NCBI GenBank assembly: GCA_038496675.1
Contig: CM076668.1
Location: 2,903,182 to 2,967,181 of the forward strand
Direction of reading: 5' to 3'
Length of the DNA: 64,000 nt
Origin: Rachycentron canadum
Taxonomy: Eukaryota > Chordata > Actinopteri > Carangiformes > Rachycentridae
A program made the position numbers and the translations under genes. Position 1 is the first letter of the stretch. Every line of letters begins with the position of its first letter. Of the stretch, positions 34,523 to 45,960 are shown piece by piece. The notes under the pieces are model-generated. The model saw only the letters and a program-made list of their open reading frames with translations, was not told the DNA's origin and made no database searches.

Positions 34523-36232
34523 GGATGCATTCAACTGTGTAGATTCAGGACTAAAACCACGTGAACGCACAAAACCAGAAACACGCAAACACACTCATTT
34601 GGTCAGAGTTATGAAGACGTCCGTGAACTCCATTCGTGCCCTATGAATCTCACTCATTGAGATGGGCTCATTTCTACAGCAGTAATTGGCCGTAAAGGGA
34701 TAAAGAAACACACTGGCTGTGCCACAAATTATCAGGCTGAGAAAAGGGCAAAAAAAAAAAAAAAAAAGAAACGCACCTTCAGAGTGCTGGTGCGATTACA
34801 AGCTGAGCTCAGCAGTAGACTTTAGTACAATAACTCCGACAGAAAAGTCCTGTTTTACTCTGAACTTCACCTGACAGGACCAGACACGTCTTCATCGGGC
34901 AACAGAGGCTCTGAAACGATGAGTAAATACTAAAATCGTATCAGAGGTCACATGATGAGTTACTTTATCTGAAACTAAAGTCATAGAATCTAATAATACA
35001 TTAACCCCCGCATAGATGACACCTTCATAATATTTAATGAGCTACTCTTACATGGACTGGTCTATTAAAAATAATTTCTCTGCCTTAACCCAGTAGATTT
35101 TTCTAGTCCACTGATGTATTTTCTCCTTAAATGTGACATTTCTATGTAACTGACTACATAAGGTTTGAGTTTTTAAATTATGTCATATTAATAATGTAGG
35201 CTATTAATACTATTCATGAATTATAAAATGAACACCCATCTTAATCTTCAGTCCCAGATCGAAGTGAATGGATGGAATATTAACGTGCTCCGTTTTCTGA
35301 TTGTTGCCCCGCCAAAGGGTCAGAGATGATCAGCCCCTCTGCGCTACACCTGGTTTTCGCGCACGCGCATCACTTCCGCGCCCGGCCCCAGGTGCTGTAC
35401 CGTGCGACAACGCAACCAAGCTCGGGGCCTGCGGTGTGGAGCAGAGGGGACTTATCGACCCTTGAACACAAGCCGCGGGTGTTCCGGATGTACCAATCAG
35501 CTGCCGACGGGTAGAAGGATGCCGAGCCAGGGGTCGCCACACCAGTTACTAGTCCCCTCCACCGCAATACAATCTAACAGCCCTTCATAAATGTATTTGT
35601 TTATTTATTTATTTATTTATTTTTATTTTTTTCCCCCTTTTGTGCTGAAAAATGCTTCCTTTGATTCATCCACCTCTGCTGAAACGCTGCTCATGGGGGA
35701 AGAGTAATGTCAGTTAATTACTGGAAGGAGCTGCAACACAGTAGAAACGTCTGAAGAGGCTCAAGGTCAACAGACCATTAAGTCCCCATGATAATAAAGG
35801 TTATTTTTCCCGTTATTATTTACAGGAAGAATGTGTTTAGTCAGAAGATGGCAAACAATAGGACACAGTCATAAATGACAAATACGCTGGAAGTGAATAT
35901 GAAAATGCAAATGTGCAAAAAGTTAAAGCTGGAGTTATTATGAATAAGGATAATCAGACTTGTATAAATAATTATAATATGTTTGTCTTGTGTTTGCCTG
36001 TGTGTGTATCCCACGCTCTCACTTGAATCACAGTGATTGGCTGAATAGCGTCGCACTATAAGTGATGTAATGGGCCCAGGGTGGAGCTGTAGCTGTGACC
36101 CTATTCAGGCGGTCCAGGTGCGGCTGAGGCAGACGTGATGTCCGAGCCGAAATCAGAGGATTTTCGCTGCATCGCCAGTTGTTCCCACCCGTAAAATTGT
36201 CGCAAAGCGAGGCTTCAAAGCTTCTCTGCAAG
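34523..36232. other. No gene recognised
   Basis: Contains an 18-base A-rich run near 34750-34767, a CpG-richer segment at 35,330-35,480 (TTTTCGCGCACGCGCATCAC), a (TTTA)n run at 35594-35624 and an AT-rich stretch to 36,000. The CpG segment is only about 150 bp. Confidence 0.45.
35594..35624 (+). repeat. (TTTA)n microsatellite
   Basis: About seven TTTA units, then a T/C tract. Confidence 0.9.
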
Positions 36233-36851
36233 TACACCGATCAGCCGTAACATTATGACCACCTGCCTGATATTGTCTAGGTGCCTATTTTGCCTCCAAA
36301 ACAGTCCTGACCCTGGAGGCCTGGACTCCTCTAGACCTCTGAAGCTGAGCTGTGGTATCTGAACCAAGACCTTAGCACCAGATCCTTTGAGTCCTGAAGT
36401 TGTGAGGTGGAGCCTCCATGGATCAGACTTGTTGGTCCAGCTCATCCCACAGATGCTGGACTGGACTGAGATCTCGGGAATTTGGAGCCAAGTCAACACC
36501 TTGAACTGGTGAACACCACCATCACTGAGCCTTGACCCCTGACCCTGTCTGTGGTCCAGTGGTTTTCCCTCCTTGGACCACTTCTGGTAGGTCCTGACCA
36601 CTGCAGCCCAGGAACATCCCACAGAGCTGCAGTGTTGGAGAAGCTCTGACTCAGTCGTCTCATCACAGTTTGGTCAAAGTCAAAGTCCCTCACATCCTCA
36701 CACTTGACCATTTTTCCTGCTTCGACAAATCAACCTCAGGACTAAATGTTCAGCTGCTGCCTGATATATCCACCACTGACAGGTAACCATGGTAACCAGG
36801 TAATTGATGTTATTCTCTTTTCTGTCTGTCATAATATTATGGATGAGTATA
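36233..36851 (-). mobile_element. Internally deleted Tc1/mariner element (MITE-like)
   Basis: The left end TA-CACCGATCAGCCGTAACA TTATGACCACC and a right end reading TGTCATAATATTATGGATGA are the family's inverted repeats, the right one degraded. Compared with the copy at 26.5 kb, about 570 bp (26787 to about 27357 in that copy) are missing. The join reads TTGAACTGGT-GAACACCACCATC at about 36510. The two copies are nearly identical on both sides of the join. The remaining transposase N-terminus (from 36711, minus) starts MVKCEDVRDFDFDQTVMRRL and the C-terminal part has PVQHLWDE with Gln in place of the catalytic Glu (codon 36456-36458). It cannot encode a transposase. Confidence 0.88.
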
Positions 36852-38234
36852 GGGCACAAAAAGAGAAAATATGAAGAAAATATCTATTGGTAAAATAGTC
36901 TGCTTAATTGTTGGGCCATGGGTGTGTGAGTGTTACTCAAAATATAATATAATACAACATCGGCTCTGAATTCTGTTTTTATGAAAAGAAATGAAACATT
37001 TTTCGAGGTAACACTTTGCAGATATAGTTCTTATGTTAACAGATACCTAATCTGTTAGGGCAGCCTTACCTTTCCTACCCAATAGACTGTATTTTGTTAG
37101 TTGTGCTATATGTGAACTGAATTTGCGGGAGACAGGGTTTGCAGTTCATAAATAAAATCTATTTTCTAGTTTTCATCGTCGGTCTGAATCACTGAGCGTC
37201 TGAATGAGGCAGTCCGTTTCAAAGACGGAGCAGAAATGATTAAAGCGGAAGAATAAGCACGTTACAAATTCATGTGTTATGGGCAATGTACAAAAATAAC
37301 CTGCAGGTACATTCTGGCCATTAAAATCACGAAAGTGGCAGCTGTCAAACTAATCGCTCACTGTGTAATTGTGCCGATCCGAATGAAGGAAAGCACATGT
37401 GATCTATGGCGAAGTGTCGGCTAAATGAAGCCGTCACAGTGAGACAGGTGCTCAGAGTATCGCTACTCATGAACAATTAGACAGGGACATTAACAAGATG
37501 CCTCAGCCCATCTTTAATGGGGTGGAACAGATGCCTCGCAGGTAAATGGGCGGCTCACAGAGTTGGCCTTTAGCGCGATATTAATAAGCCGAGGTTGAGA
37601 TAGAAGGGGCTGTTTTCTTCCTGCATTACACCTTGAAGTGCATTCAATAAAATATTGACTGTGGGAGAAGATAACTTTTCATTTTAAGGCTTTTTTTTTT
37701 TTTTTTTTTAATCATTATTATTTGGCACAAACATTTCAATATCCAAAGGAAATGTTCTTCCTTTCACATCAGGCCTTCAAACATACAGTACATTATGTTT
37801 AAAGCAATTTCTCTTCTATTTGAAAAAAAAAAAAAAGAAGAAAGAAATAAAATTTCTAAAAATAAATAAATAAACAAATTAAAAAAAAATGCATACCATG
37901 GAGCTGGATCTGGCAGGAAGGACGAGGCTGAGGCTGTTTTGAAAAAGTCTTTCACTGGTGACATTGATAAGAGTTTTTAAGGTGCAGCCGGGCCAAGCTT
38001 GACTGACTCAGGAGTGTTTTTTTTTTTTTTCTTTTCTGGAGCGTGGGTAAGAACACAGCCGTTCACAAACTCGGGTCGCGACAGACACAGTTGCATCCAA
38101 ACGCTGGCTCGCACACATTCGGCGGTTCTTGTTTCCTTTCAGAATGAACAGTCGCGCTGAATGTCAAAGGATAGTTATTAGCTTTGCCGCCGGGGGTCAT
38201 GTTTCACCAGCGTCTGCTCTGGTTTGTTTGTTTC
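36852..38234. other. No gene recognised; possibly constrained non-coding DNA at 37.26-37.60 kb
   Basis: 37,260-37,600 lacks repeats and simple sequence and contains several homeodomain-like words (TAATCGCTCA, GTGTAATTG, AACAATTAGA, ATTAACAAG, ATATTAATAAG). The rest has poly-T and A-rich tracts at 37,690-37,709 and 37,820-37,890. Confidence 0.35.
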
Positions 38235-38310
38235 TTTTGTCAGCGGGATTATACAAAAGCTCCTGAACCGATTCGCACCAAATTTGTTTGAGGGATGGGC
38301 AGAGATACAG
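38235..38310 (+). repeat. Short fish repeat fragment, 'AGCGGGATTATACAAAAGCTCC' type
   Basis: GCGGGATTATACAAAAGCTC followed by CTGAACCGATTCGCACCAAA and TTTGTTTGAGGGATGGGC resembles the teleost repeat phrase '...GGATTACGCAAAAACTACTG...CGATTTCCACAAAACTTGG...GAGGGATGG'. Only this core is recognisable. A C run follows at about 38348-38360. Confidence 0.45.
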
Positions 38311-38584
38311 TCGCGGCAGGCAATGGCTTGGGGCCCCAGGCTAGTTGCCCCCCCCCCCCCCATAGTTGACTCTTCAGGACTGTCCCAAAATGCAGCTTCC
38401 TCCCCTTTAAACAACCAATAAATATTTTGCAATGCAATCTCAGTAAGAAACCCCATTTAGAATTAAAAACAATAGTGATCGGTGATTGGTTATAAGGTAT
38501 CCTCATTCACGTCTTCGGCTGATGATTGGTCGACTGAATGTCCCGCCCACTGAACCCCAGCAGTTATATCAACAAGTGGTAACC

Positions 38585-38715
38585 CACGTTTGCAATTTAG
38601 CTGTTGCCATATTGTTTTTCTGAAAGTGGAAGAAACCAACTCCAGATTGTATTGAAGTCTATGTGAAAATGGCCCTACTTCTCATTTGTTTACTTGACTG
38701 TATTGAAGTCTGTCC
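38585..38715. repeat. Family A fold-back fragment
   Basis: Starts in plus orientation (TTTGCAATTTAGCTGTTGCC, then a diverged CATATTGTTTTTCTG and AAGAAACCA) and switches at about 38640 to minus orientation (CAGATTGTATTGAAGTCTAT, GTGAAAATGGCCCTACTTCT). Two oppositely oriented pieces of family A are thus joined. Confidence 0.6.
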
Positions 38716-38745
38716 TAAACTAAATCTAGTTCTGTGCATCTGTGG

Positions 38746-38994
38746 ACCCCTGCCCTCACATCCTTCACCCATGCTCACCACACACGACTGATTTCCACTG
38801 CTCGCCCTCTGACTAGTTCTTGTGCTTTAATAGAATTATTCTTATGAATTCAACCATGTCTCCATTTTGTTGTGCTCACTTGAGCCAAGGTCATAGCACT
38901 GTCAACACAATGCTATGACCCCGAGTCATAACTGTGAAATGGAATGAATCACATGACTGAATTTCTAATTTACTTATAGGTAGCGTGATGATGA
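38746..38994 (-). repeat. Dispersed repeat family B, copy 2
   Basis: Reverse complement of 34267-34522 with about 75-80 percent agreement by eye: CCCCTGCCCTCACATCCTTC, TCTTATGAATTCAACCATG, CACTGTCAACACAATGCTAT and ATGAATCACATGACTGAATT. It sits directly against a family A copy that starts at 38996. Confidence 0.75.
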
Positions 38995-38995
38995 C

Positions 38996-39488
38996 ATAGA
39001 CTCTGTATAAAAATGGACATGGACCCCAGCGCTGAAAAGTGAAGCCAATGCTTCAGTGGCTTGAACCTGAATTCTACGTATTGACCATCAGGGGTCAACT
39101 CCACTGCTTCTAAAAGAAGTCAGATTGTATTGAAGTGTATTGGAAAATGTCCCTACTTCTCCCTTGATTTATTAGCTCAGTAAACGTTTTCCTCATTAGT
39201 TTATGGTCTCAGTCTCTAGTTTCAAGTCTTCAATACAATATGAATCAATCATTTTTTAAATCATGCTCCCATTTAGAAGACAATAGCCCGTAAAGCCGGG
39301 TCTGCATTAGGGCTTGGCCACCATGTGACGCTTGACCTACAGATCAGGTCAGATCTGCCCCTCCCTCCTCCTCAGCTCCACCTTCTCCTCCAAATATGGT
39401 TTCTGCTGGTTTCACAAAATCAAGATGGCGACGTCCAACAAACTGGGAGATTCAACACCTCACAAACCAATGGGTACCACTTGGGTGC
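38996..39488 (-). repeat. Dispersed repeat family A, copy 3, near full length
   Basis: In reverse orientation it carries every landmark of the 60.65-61.16 kb copy, from TGTATAAAAATGGACATGG through CCAATGCTTCAGTGG, GACCATCAGGGGTCAACTCC, CAGATTGTATTGAAGTGTAT, TTGATTTATTAGCTCAGTAA, TTTATGGTCTCAGTCTCTAG, AGATCAGGTCAGATCTGCCC and CAAGATGGCGACGTCCAAC to CACAAACCAATGGGTACC. It abuts family B copy 2. Confidence 0.85.
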
Positions 39489-41666
39489 AGCCCGTAACAA
39501 CAAAGAGGCCGTCCTCCTGTAAACTCAACAAAGCCACAGCAGTTTTATTATTGTAACCATGGTAACACATAGGTATGCAGCTGTCTATATTATTGTAACC
39601 AAGCTAAGCAAGGTCTGATACACCTGCCTCCGTTGGGGCACAATTTCAGGGGACACCTCTGATGGGTCGTATCAGAGTTGGAACAAACAACCTCTGTGGG
39701 TGTTGGGATTGGAGGACTGGTTGAAGCCAAAACAATGAGCTGAAAGACACAATAGCTTTAGAGCTTTGTATAATATAAAAGTTTAAAAAAAGCTCTGTCA
39801 TATCGCACTCAGCCCAAATAAACAAGAGTGTGAAGTTTTTAAAGATCGATACCTGCAGCTGAACCACACTATTTTCCTCAGGCCCGGCGTTGGGGGCGGG
39901 GTTAACGTGTCAGACTGTCCAGCAGGATATTGATGTCATCTTTTTGCCACCTCGTTTATCAGCTCACATTTTCCCCATGAAGCTTCAGTTTATACCTTCA
40001 ATTTCCACCATCACTGCGAGTCTCCGTGGAGAGACAGTCGGAGCTTTGAGCGGCGCAGGCTCTCCTCAGCTCTGAGCTCCACGCACAGACTTTGATGGAG
40101 TGACTCAGGCAGCCTCACACTTTACTGACTCCAGATTCTTAATTGACAAATGATTGTGTTTATAAATGTATGTTGTATCAGCCTGAAAATAGAAACACAA
40201 TAATACAGCTGTTGTACAATGATCGCCTCAGGTGGCTAATAAAACAGCTGCTACAATGAGGTGTAAATGGGCCGTTGGATTATTTTCTTTATGTGTTTGT
40301 ATGTGTGCGTCTGTATGTTTATCTATATGTATGTGTATCTATATATTCATGTTGATAATGTGCAAGCGGCAGGTAAATGACAAAGATACATCATACTCAT
40401 ACAGTGACTTCCTCAGTGAGTACATATATATATATATACACAAACACACACAGGAAATGTGTAGCAGTAAAAAAAATCAGAAAAAAATCAAGAATAACAG
40501 CTTCTATCGGCTAAAGTGGTGAGTATTCAGTGTGACCTCCTCTTATACTGAAGCAATAGCAGGAACCTGGCTCTTAAACCTAAATTGAATGGAGCCATAT
40601 TTAATGTCATTACTTTGACAGTGGCCTTGCTGAAGCAAAAGGATGATTTCATCTGTCAGATTCTGTGATCCTTGTCATTTGTCATTAAATCGAAAGTTGG
40701 TCTTACACATATTAGCAGCTTCCGATGAGTTAACCTCATACAACATGTGTATGTAATGTTCAAGCCTGTCCTGCACAAACCTGGTGTAATGGACCTTTTT
40801 CACAGCATCATTTTAACATGAAATAGTCAAATTTCAAAAATGTACTATAGGTATTTCATGTTATAAATGTTATAAGCTTACATACCTGGACATATGGAGA
40901 TACGTGTGATAACAATATATCCCCTTTTCGGTGACTTCTATGGCAGCATCATTCTTAATATAAGGACACACATAATATGCATGTAATATTTTATGTTTCT
41001 TAGCTGACATGTAGTAGTTGTTGTGAAAAACGCAGCTGACAAAGCTTGGGTGTAGGCCAGCCTCTATGGGTGTGGAGCTCTGCATAGACGGGCATTAATT
41101 CAGGAGACTGGAGCGCGAGCCACGTCGCCATCCAACAGCTGACATTTAAATCACAACCACAATTCTTCCCAAACCTCAACAAACACACAGTTGTCATGCA
41201 CAGATGTTATAGAAAGAAATCAACGGGACTGTCTCAACAGTTTGCGTGGCAGTCAGACTGACTGAGGCCATTACGCAACTGTTTTCATACTCTGAGAAGT
41301 AAATGAGCAGATGTAAAATGCTTTGAAATTGGTAGAATAGTCCTTTAAATGGCTGTTATACCAAGATAAACTGCAGTGGAGGAAATGTTTGACATATTTA
41401 ATCACATTTACAAACCATCTGCTCAACGTACTTGAATCATTGTTAAATTCTTTGTATTATATGGAAATGCATGTGAAAGTACATTCTCCTGAATGTTACA
41501 ACAATAAGGACAGAATGATGAAAGTTGTGTTTTTACCACCTCATTCAGTACAGCACTCTAGACTTCAGTCATGCCACAAATCCACAAAGTAACAGCCTGG
41601 ATAATGCCCTTCCTGAACTCCCATGGATGCAATTTCACTGCAGACTACAGCAGTGCCATTAAAGGG
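39489..41666. other. No gene recognised
   Basis: Unassigned except for an (AT)n run at 40422-40438. No domain-bearing frame. Confidence 0.5.
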
Positions 41667-41702
41667 AAGAGAGAGAGAGAGAAAAAAAAAAAAAAAAAAA
41701 AA
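41667..41702 (+). repeat. (GA)n then poly-A
   Basis: About seven GA units followed by 21 A. Confidence 0.9.
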
Positions 41703-41877
41703 GTCTTGAAAATACAACACACACTCTCTCGCTCCCATCACGCGCGAGGGTATTACGTGGTGAACTCTCGTGGGAAGGGAGACAGTTCCACCTCAGGGAG
41801 CTGTGAAGGCCGGCGCTCGGCAGAGTCGACTCCGAGGCAGGAGTCCAGGTGCATACAGATGACTGGGTGTTTGTACA

Positions 41878-41943
41878 GGGAGGGGGGGAGAGAGAGGGAG
41901 GGAGGGAGAGAGAGAGAGGGAGAGAGAGAGAGGGAGAGAGAGA
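41878..41943 (+). repeat. Purine-only G/A tract (66 bp)
   Basis: A continuous run of G and A (GGGAGGGAGG and GAGAGAGAG segments) with no pyrimidine, and therefore a homopurine/homopyrimidine duplex. It lies inside a 201-codon open frame that translates to low-complexity Arg/Glu/Gly and is not a convincing gene. Confidence 0.95.
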
Positions 41944-42787
41944 CTGTATACAGTCTGTACGTGGGGTGGGGTAAAGGGCAGAACATGTTACTGGAGATGC
42001 CTGGGGAACAGATGGCTTGTTCAGTTGGGACTGGGATGGCGAACAAGAGAGGGAGGAAAGGAAACAAAGAAAAAGAGATACAGGAAACAGCTGGGAGACT
42101 GATAAGCGTTCTCGAAAAATCAGTGCACAAATCGGTTTCTGTTCAAGCGTCGACTTGCCGTGCTGTTCTTGATTAAGTCAGACTTCATTCACTTGGTCTC
42201 TGTTTGTTTTCCCTCTCACCTCAGATGCAGCAAATGCAGACGAGAACTATATTATCACAGTAATAACGATAATCATCTCCACCACATAATTAATATAAAG
42301 ACTTCAGTTATGTAATGACTGCCATCCCTTTCCTGCAATTAGCAGTTGGATACGTACGTAATAATTATTGTTGATAACAACAAAAGACGTTTTCCGCAGC
42401 GAATTCTGAACAAGCTCATTTTAGCCTAAACCTCGGTCCCGCGGTTCTGTTGCCAGGCCGTGTGACTTTAGATCCGCGGGCCACCAGTGGTCATCGAGCA
42501 GCCCCAGGTGGCGCGCAGGTGAAGTAGTTCGGATCTCCCACGTTAAAGGCGGTGTTTCTCAGTCTGTGCGAGAGCGAGCGCAGGGCCACAGAGTGGTGTC
42601 GGGCCCCGCGCTGTGTTCAGTCTCAATTCAGCTCAAACACCACGATTCAGGTGTGTGTTTTACAGCGTTGTTGGACGGTCGCTGGCCCCTCACGTAGCTT
42701 CAGCAGTCAGACAGAGTGGGTTTTTACCGTTGACGTCGAAAATGATCAGCGACATTAGAGAGGAACTGTGGATGAAGCTAACAGTAG

Positions 42788-42844
42788 GCTAACAGTTAGC
42801 TCACAGTGAGCTAACTGTTAGCTCACAGTGAGCTAACTGTTAGC
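42788..42844. repeat. Stem-loop array of GCTAACAGTTAGC words
   Basis: 42788-42822 reads as an almost perfect inverted repeat (GCTAACAGTTAGCTCAC against GTGAGCTAACTGTTAGC). A 22-bp unit (CTAACTGTTAGCTCACAGTGAG) then repeats, making a second overlapping hairpin at 42810-42844. GCTAACTGTTA words also occur in tandem near 30337. Confidence 0.85.
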
Positions 42845-42936
42845 ACAAGCTTCAATTGTATCAGTGGTGAATAGATAGAATAGACTTTTTGCTGCTTTGC
42901 TTTTCTGATCTCATAGTCTTTCATGTTTTGTCCAGT

Positions 42937-43165
42937 CACTGTATTTAAAATGAACGTAGACTCACACAAAAATAAAGCCAATGCTGAAGTTAGAATGTAT
43001 TGAAGTCTATGTGAAAATGTCCCTACGTCTCGTTTGATTTATTAGCTCATCAGCTTATTTTCCGAATGAGTTTGTGGTCTCAGTCTCTGGTTTCAAGTCT
43101 TCAATACAACATGATGTTCATTCTTTAAAGGATGGTCCAATTTAGAGGAAAACAGACACCCTATG
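42937..43165 (-). repeat. Dispersed repeat family A, copy 4 (partial)
   Basis: Reverse orientation. Contains AGAATGTATTGAAGTCTATG, TGATTTATTAGCTCATCAGC, GTTTGTGGTCTCAGTCTCTG, CAAGTCTTCAATACAACATG and CAATTTAGAGGAAAACAGAC. The GATCTGACC and CATCTTGG half is missing. Confidence 0.8.
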
Positions 43166-45800
43166 GGCTCCACAGTCAACGTTAACAAATGAAACCCAGG
43201 AGCTCTGAGCAAGCGCCTGCACGTGACGACTCGTGTTTCCTCAGAAAGTCTATCCAAGCCCGAGTGCTCGTGTTCCTGTTGGTTGGTTTGACATGACGCC
43301 AAATCGAGAAAAAATGGGCTGTGTTACCTTGTGATACCTCAATCATAACCTCTCATTGCATTGATTTGGAAAGCAGCACATAATCAGTCACCCTGGACCC
43401 CATGTATTACAGAGCCCTACCAGTAGATGCTATTAGTCATATCACTGGCTGTCTGACAAGTCATTTTCCTCTGTAGAGGTTTACATATTTTTTCTTAAAT
43501 TGGCAAAAAGATGTTTCATTTATCTCAAAACCTTTTTCACACTGAACTTACCTCAAGGCTAAAACATCTTGGTAAGTCTGAGACGAGGGTTTGCAAACAT
43601 TCGACAGTGGTGCACTCAAGAATAAAGTTTCCCCCACGGGCTGAACAATAGGTTTTTAACAGTAATTTGTTAATTGCTAAATTAGAAAGGAGGTAAATTA
43701 TCCCCAGGGTTATTTTAATTAGTGCTAGGCCTGAGGAGAAGAGAAGAGAAGAGAAGAGGAAGACACCATCATTCCTTGAAAGTGCACTTCTGTGCTTTGG
43801 CATTAGCATGGTCGTCTTCTAAGGCGCAGCGGTTCAGCAGGTAGCATCCACCAGTGGAGCCTGTGGAGGGACAGATTACTTTTGAGAACCAACTCAATAC
43901 AAATGACTCCAGGTTGAATTGTTAATGCAATCATTTTTAATTTATGGCAACAAAAAAGAGAGTTTTGGAAATCAAGAAATTAAAAAAAAAACAAAAAAAA
44001 AAAAAACTATTGGGAGCCACATTGCCTTTGCCTCGGTTCTTTACCACACCAAACTCCATTCAAATTTCAGGCAGTTTTGTTGCAAATTAGTCTCCTCTTC
44101 AACTTAATTATCTCCCATTCATACAGGGGTAAAACAAAAACTCTGAATTCATTCCATCCACTCTTCAGCTTGAGCAAATCAATAACCTAATAAAAAGTCT
44201 CATTTTCTACAATTATATTAATTATATCACATCTTTTATTCGTCTAGACTTCAGACTGTACTGCCACAGTTCAGAATGCTTCCCATAGAAAAGCTCAGCA
44301 AAGTGGTTGCACGTTGGAGACGTGAACTTGATGTGCTTCTGACGTAAAATAAATGAATAATAAATCCAAACCAGATGTGTATTTGCAGCTAAATGGACAG
44401 ATATTTTTGACTATTGTGCAAACTGGACTTACAATCATCAGAAACCTGGGTCCAAATACATGGGTATACAGTGTGTAAACTGTTTATGAACAAATGCACA
44501 ATAACTACATTAAAATATTATTTATTTTGTTTTTAAAGCCTGTTGTGCTGCCCCATGTGGCCAAATAGAAACATTTCAGTTCATATTTCTTCCCCCTTTT
44601 TTCTAGAATTAAACTAAAATTCCATTTTGTTAAAAGGGCATTTTTTCAATGCACGGATTGTGCAAACTTCAAGTTTAAACCAATACGTATTCTCCATACA
44701 TATTTACATTTGTACCTGTATAGGATAGAATTAATAAAAACATCAAAACACAGCACTACTTGAATTTCATGTTCTGTTTTGGCCACAAGTTCTCATCCAT
44801 TTTTTTTTTTTTTTTTTTTTGCCACGTGACAATAAATGATCCTTTGGCATCCCTGATCAATGCCTTCACATCCAACGCTCGCTGTGCCCAGGAGGGACGT
44901 CCGATCCTGGGGCCGGTAGTCGTAAGCCTTTCCAGGAAAAGAGCCTCCTCTAATGAGGGTTAGGAGGAGCAAGGTGGAAGGAACAGTTAAACCACCAGCA
45001 GGTTCCCAGCGATCCGTGCAGCAGAGCGGACGCGCACTGCAGTCTATTCTACGGCTGTGGGACGTGTTAAACACTTCATTGTCTGTGTGTTTGTACGCTG
45101 TGGTGTCCGTGTTAGTGGAGGTTAAGTGTCCAGATGCACACTGCACTCCACTCCCCGTCTACTGCACAGCAGGGCCACTAAACACTCAATATGTGGAATG
45201 CACTGCAGAAACGGCCCCATGCTGAGGGAGGAGTGAGTGTGTGCGTGCGTGTGTGTGTGTGTGTGTGCGTGTGGCGGTGTCCACGAGTGAGGAGCATGTC
45301 AATGGACATTTGGAGATGGATGGAGGTTTGGTAGGTGACTACGTGCGTATTTCTAACCCAGCCCTCGGATGCATTAAGCATTCTGATCTGCTTGACACGC
45401 TCTGAACCTCACCCTCAAAAGAGAGCTGGCTCCTGCCATTGCATAAGTTTTTATTGATCCCGGGTTAAGAGGGATAAACACATTGATTCATGTCGTGTTC
45501 TGTGTGAAAGCTTGATTTGTGCTCGGCTTGTATTGCCTCTGACCTGATCATACAGAATCATTTTCACTCCTCCAGATAAAGTTGGCTGCGCCAGACGACG
45601 ATTGCAACTTATACGCTCAAGTGGAATAAAAAATTCTCAAGACTGAGTTGGCCCTATACATCTTGATGGAGTGGACGTGCCCTAAGGACTGAAGGAATGA
45701 CCTCGTGTGGTACTGCTGCATTAACACTGCGACCTAGCCATGATGCTAATGCTGCTTGCACCCTTTTTGGATTTGTTAAACTTGGATTTCTTAAACCTGC
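43166..45800. other. No gene recognised
   Basis: Contains a (GAGAA)4 run at 43736-43757, an A-rich tract near 43981-44006, a 24-base poly-T near 44797-44820 and (GT)n at 45241-45274. Open frames of 90-117 codons overlap poly-A/T or lack domains. Confidence 0.5.
45241..45274 (+). repeat. (GT)n microsatellite with GC interruptions
   Basis: GTGCGTGCGTGTGTGT-type run. Confidence 0.9.
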
Positions 45801-45960
45801 TAATGACCACCGGGGTGGAGGTGGGGGAGCAATTCACTGGTTGTAAGAAGAAACCAGATTGTATTGACGTCTACGGGAAAACGACCCTGCTTCTCACTTC
45901 ATTTTTTTTTTTTTTTTTTTTTTTACCTTGGTGAAAGTTTTCCTTATTCAGTCTGGTGTC
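45801..45960 (-). repeat. Dispersed repeat family A, copy 5 (partial, poly-T interrupted)
   Basis: TAATGACCACCGGGGTGG, CACTGGTTGTAAGAAG, CAGATTGTATTGACGTCTAC and CTGCTTCTCACTTCATT match family A in reverse orientation. The TGATTTATTAGC section is replaced by a 23-base poly-T (about 45902-45924), then GTGAAAGTTTTCCTTATT resumes the match. Confidence 0.65.

Noticed and set aside
35330..35480. Second CpG island
   Set aside because: Only about 150 bp of CpG-rich sequence with no flanking support.
41571..42176. 201-codon open frame
   Set aside because: Its length depends on a GA/A microsatellite and a purine tract that cannot contain stops in this frame; the rest has no domain.
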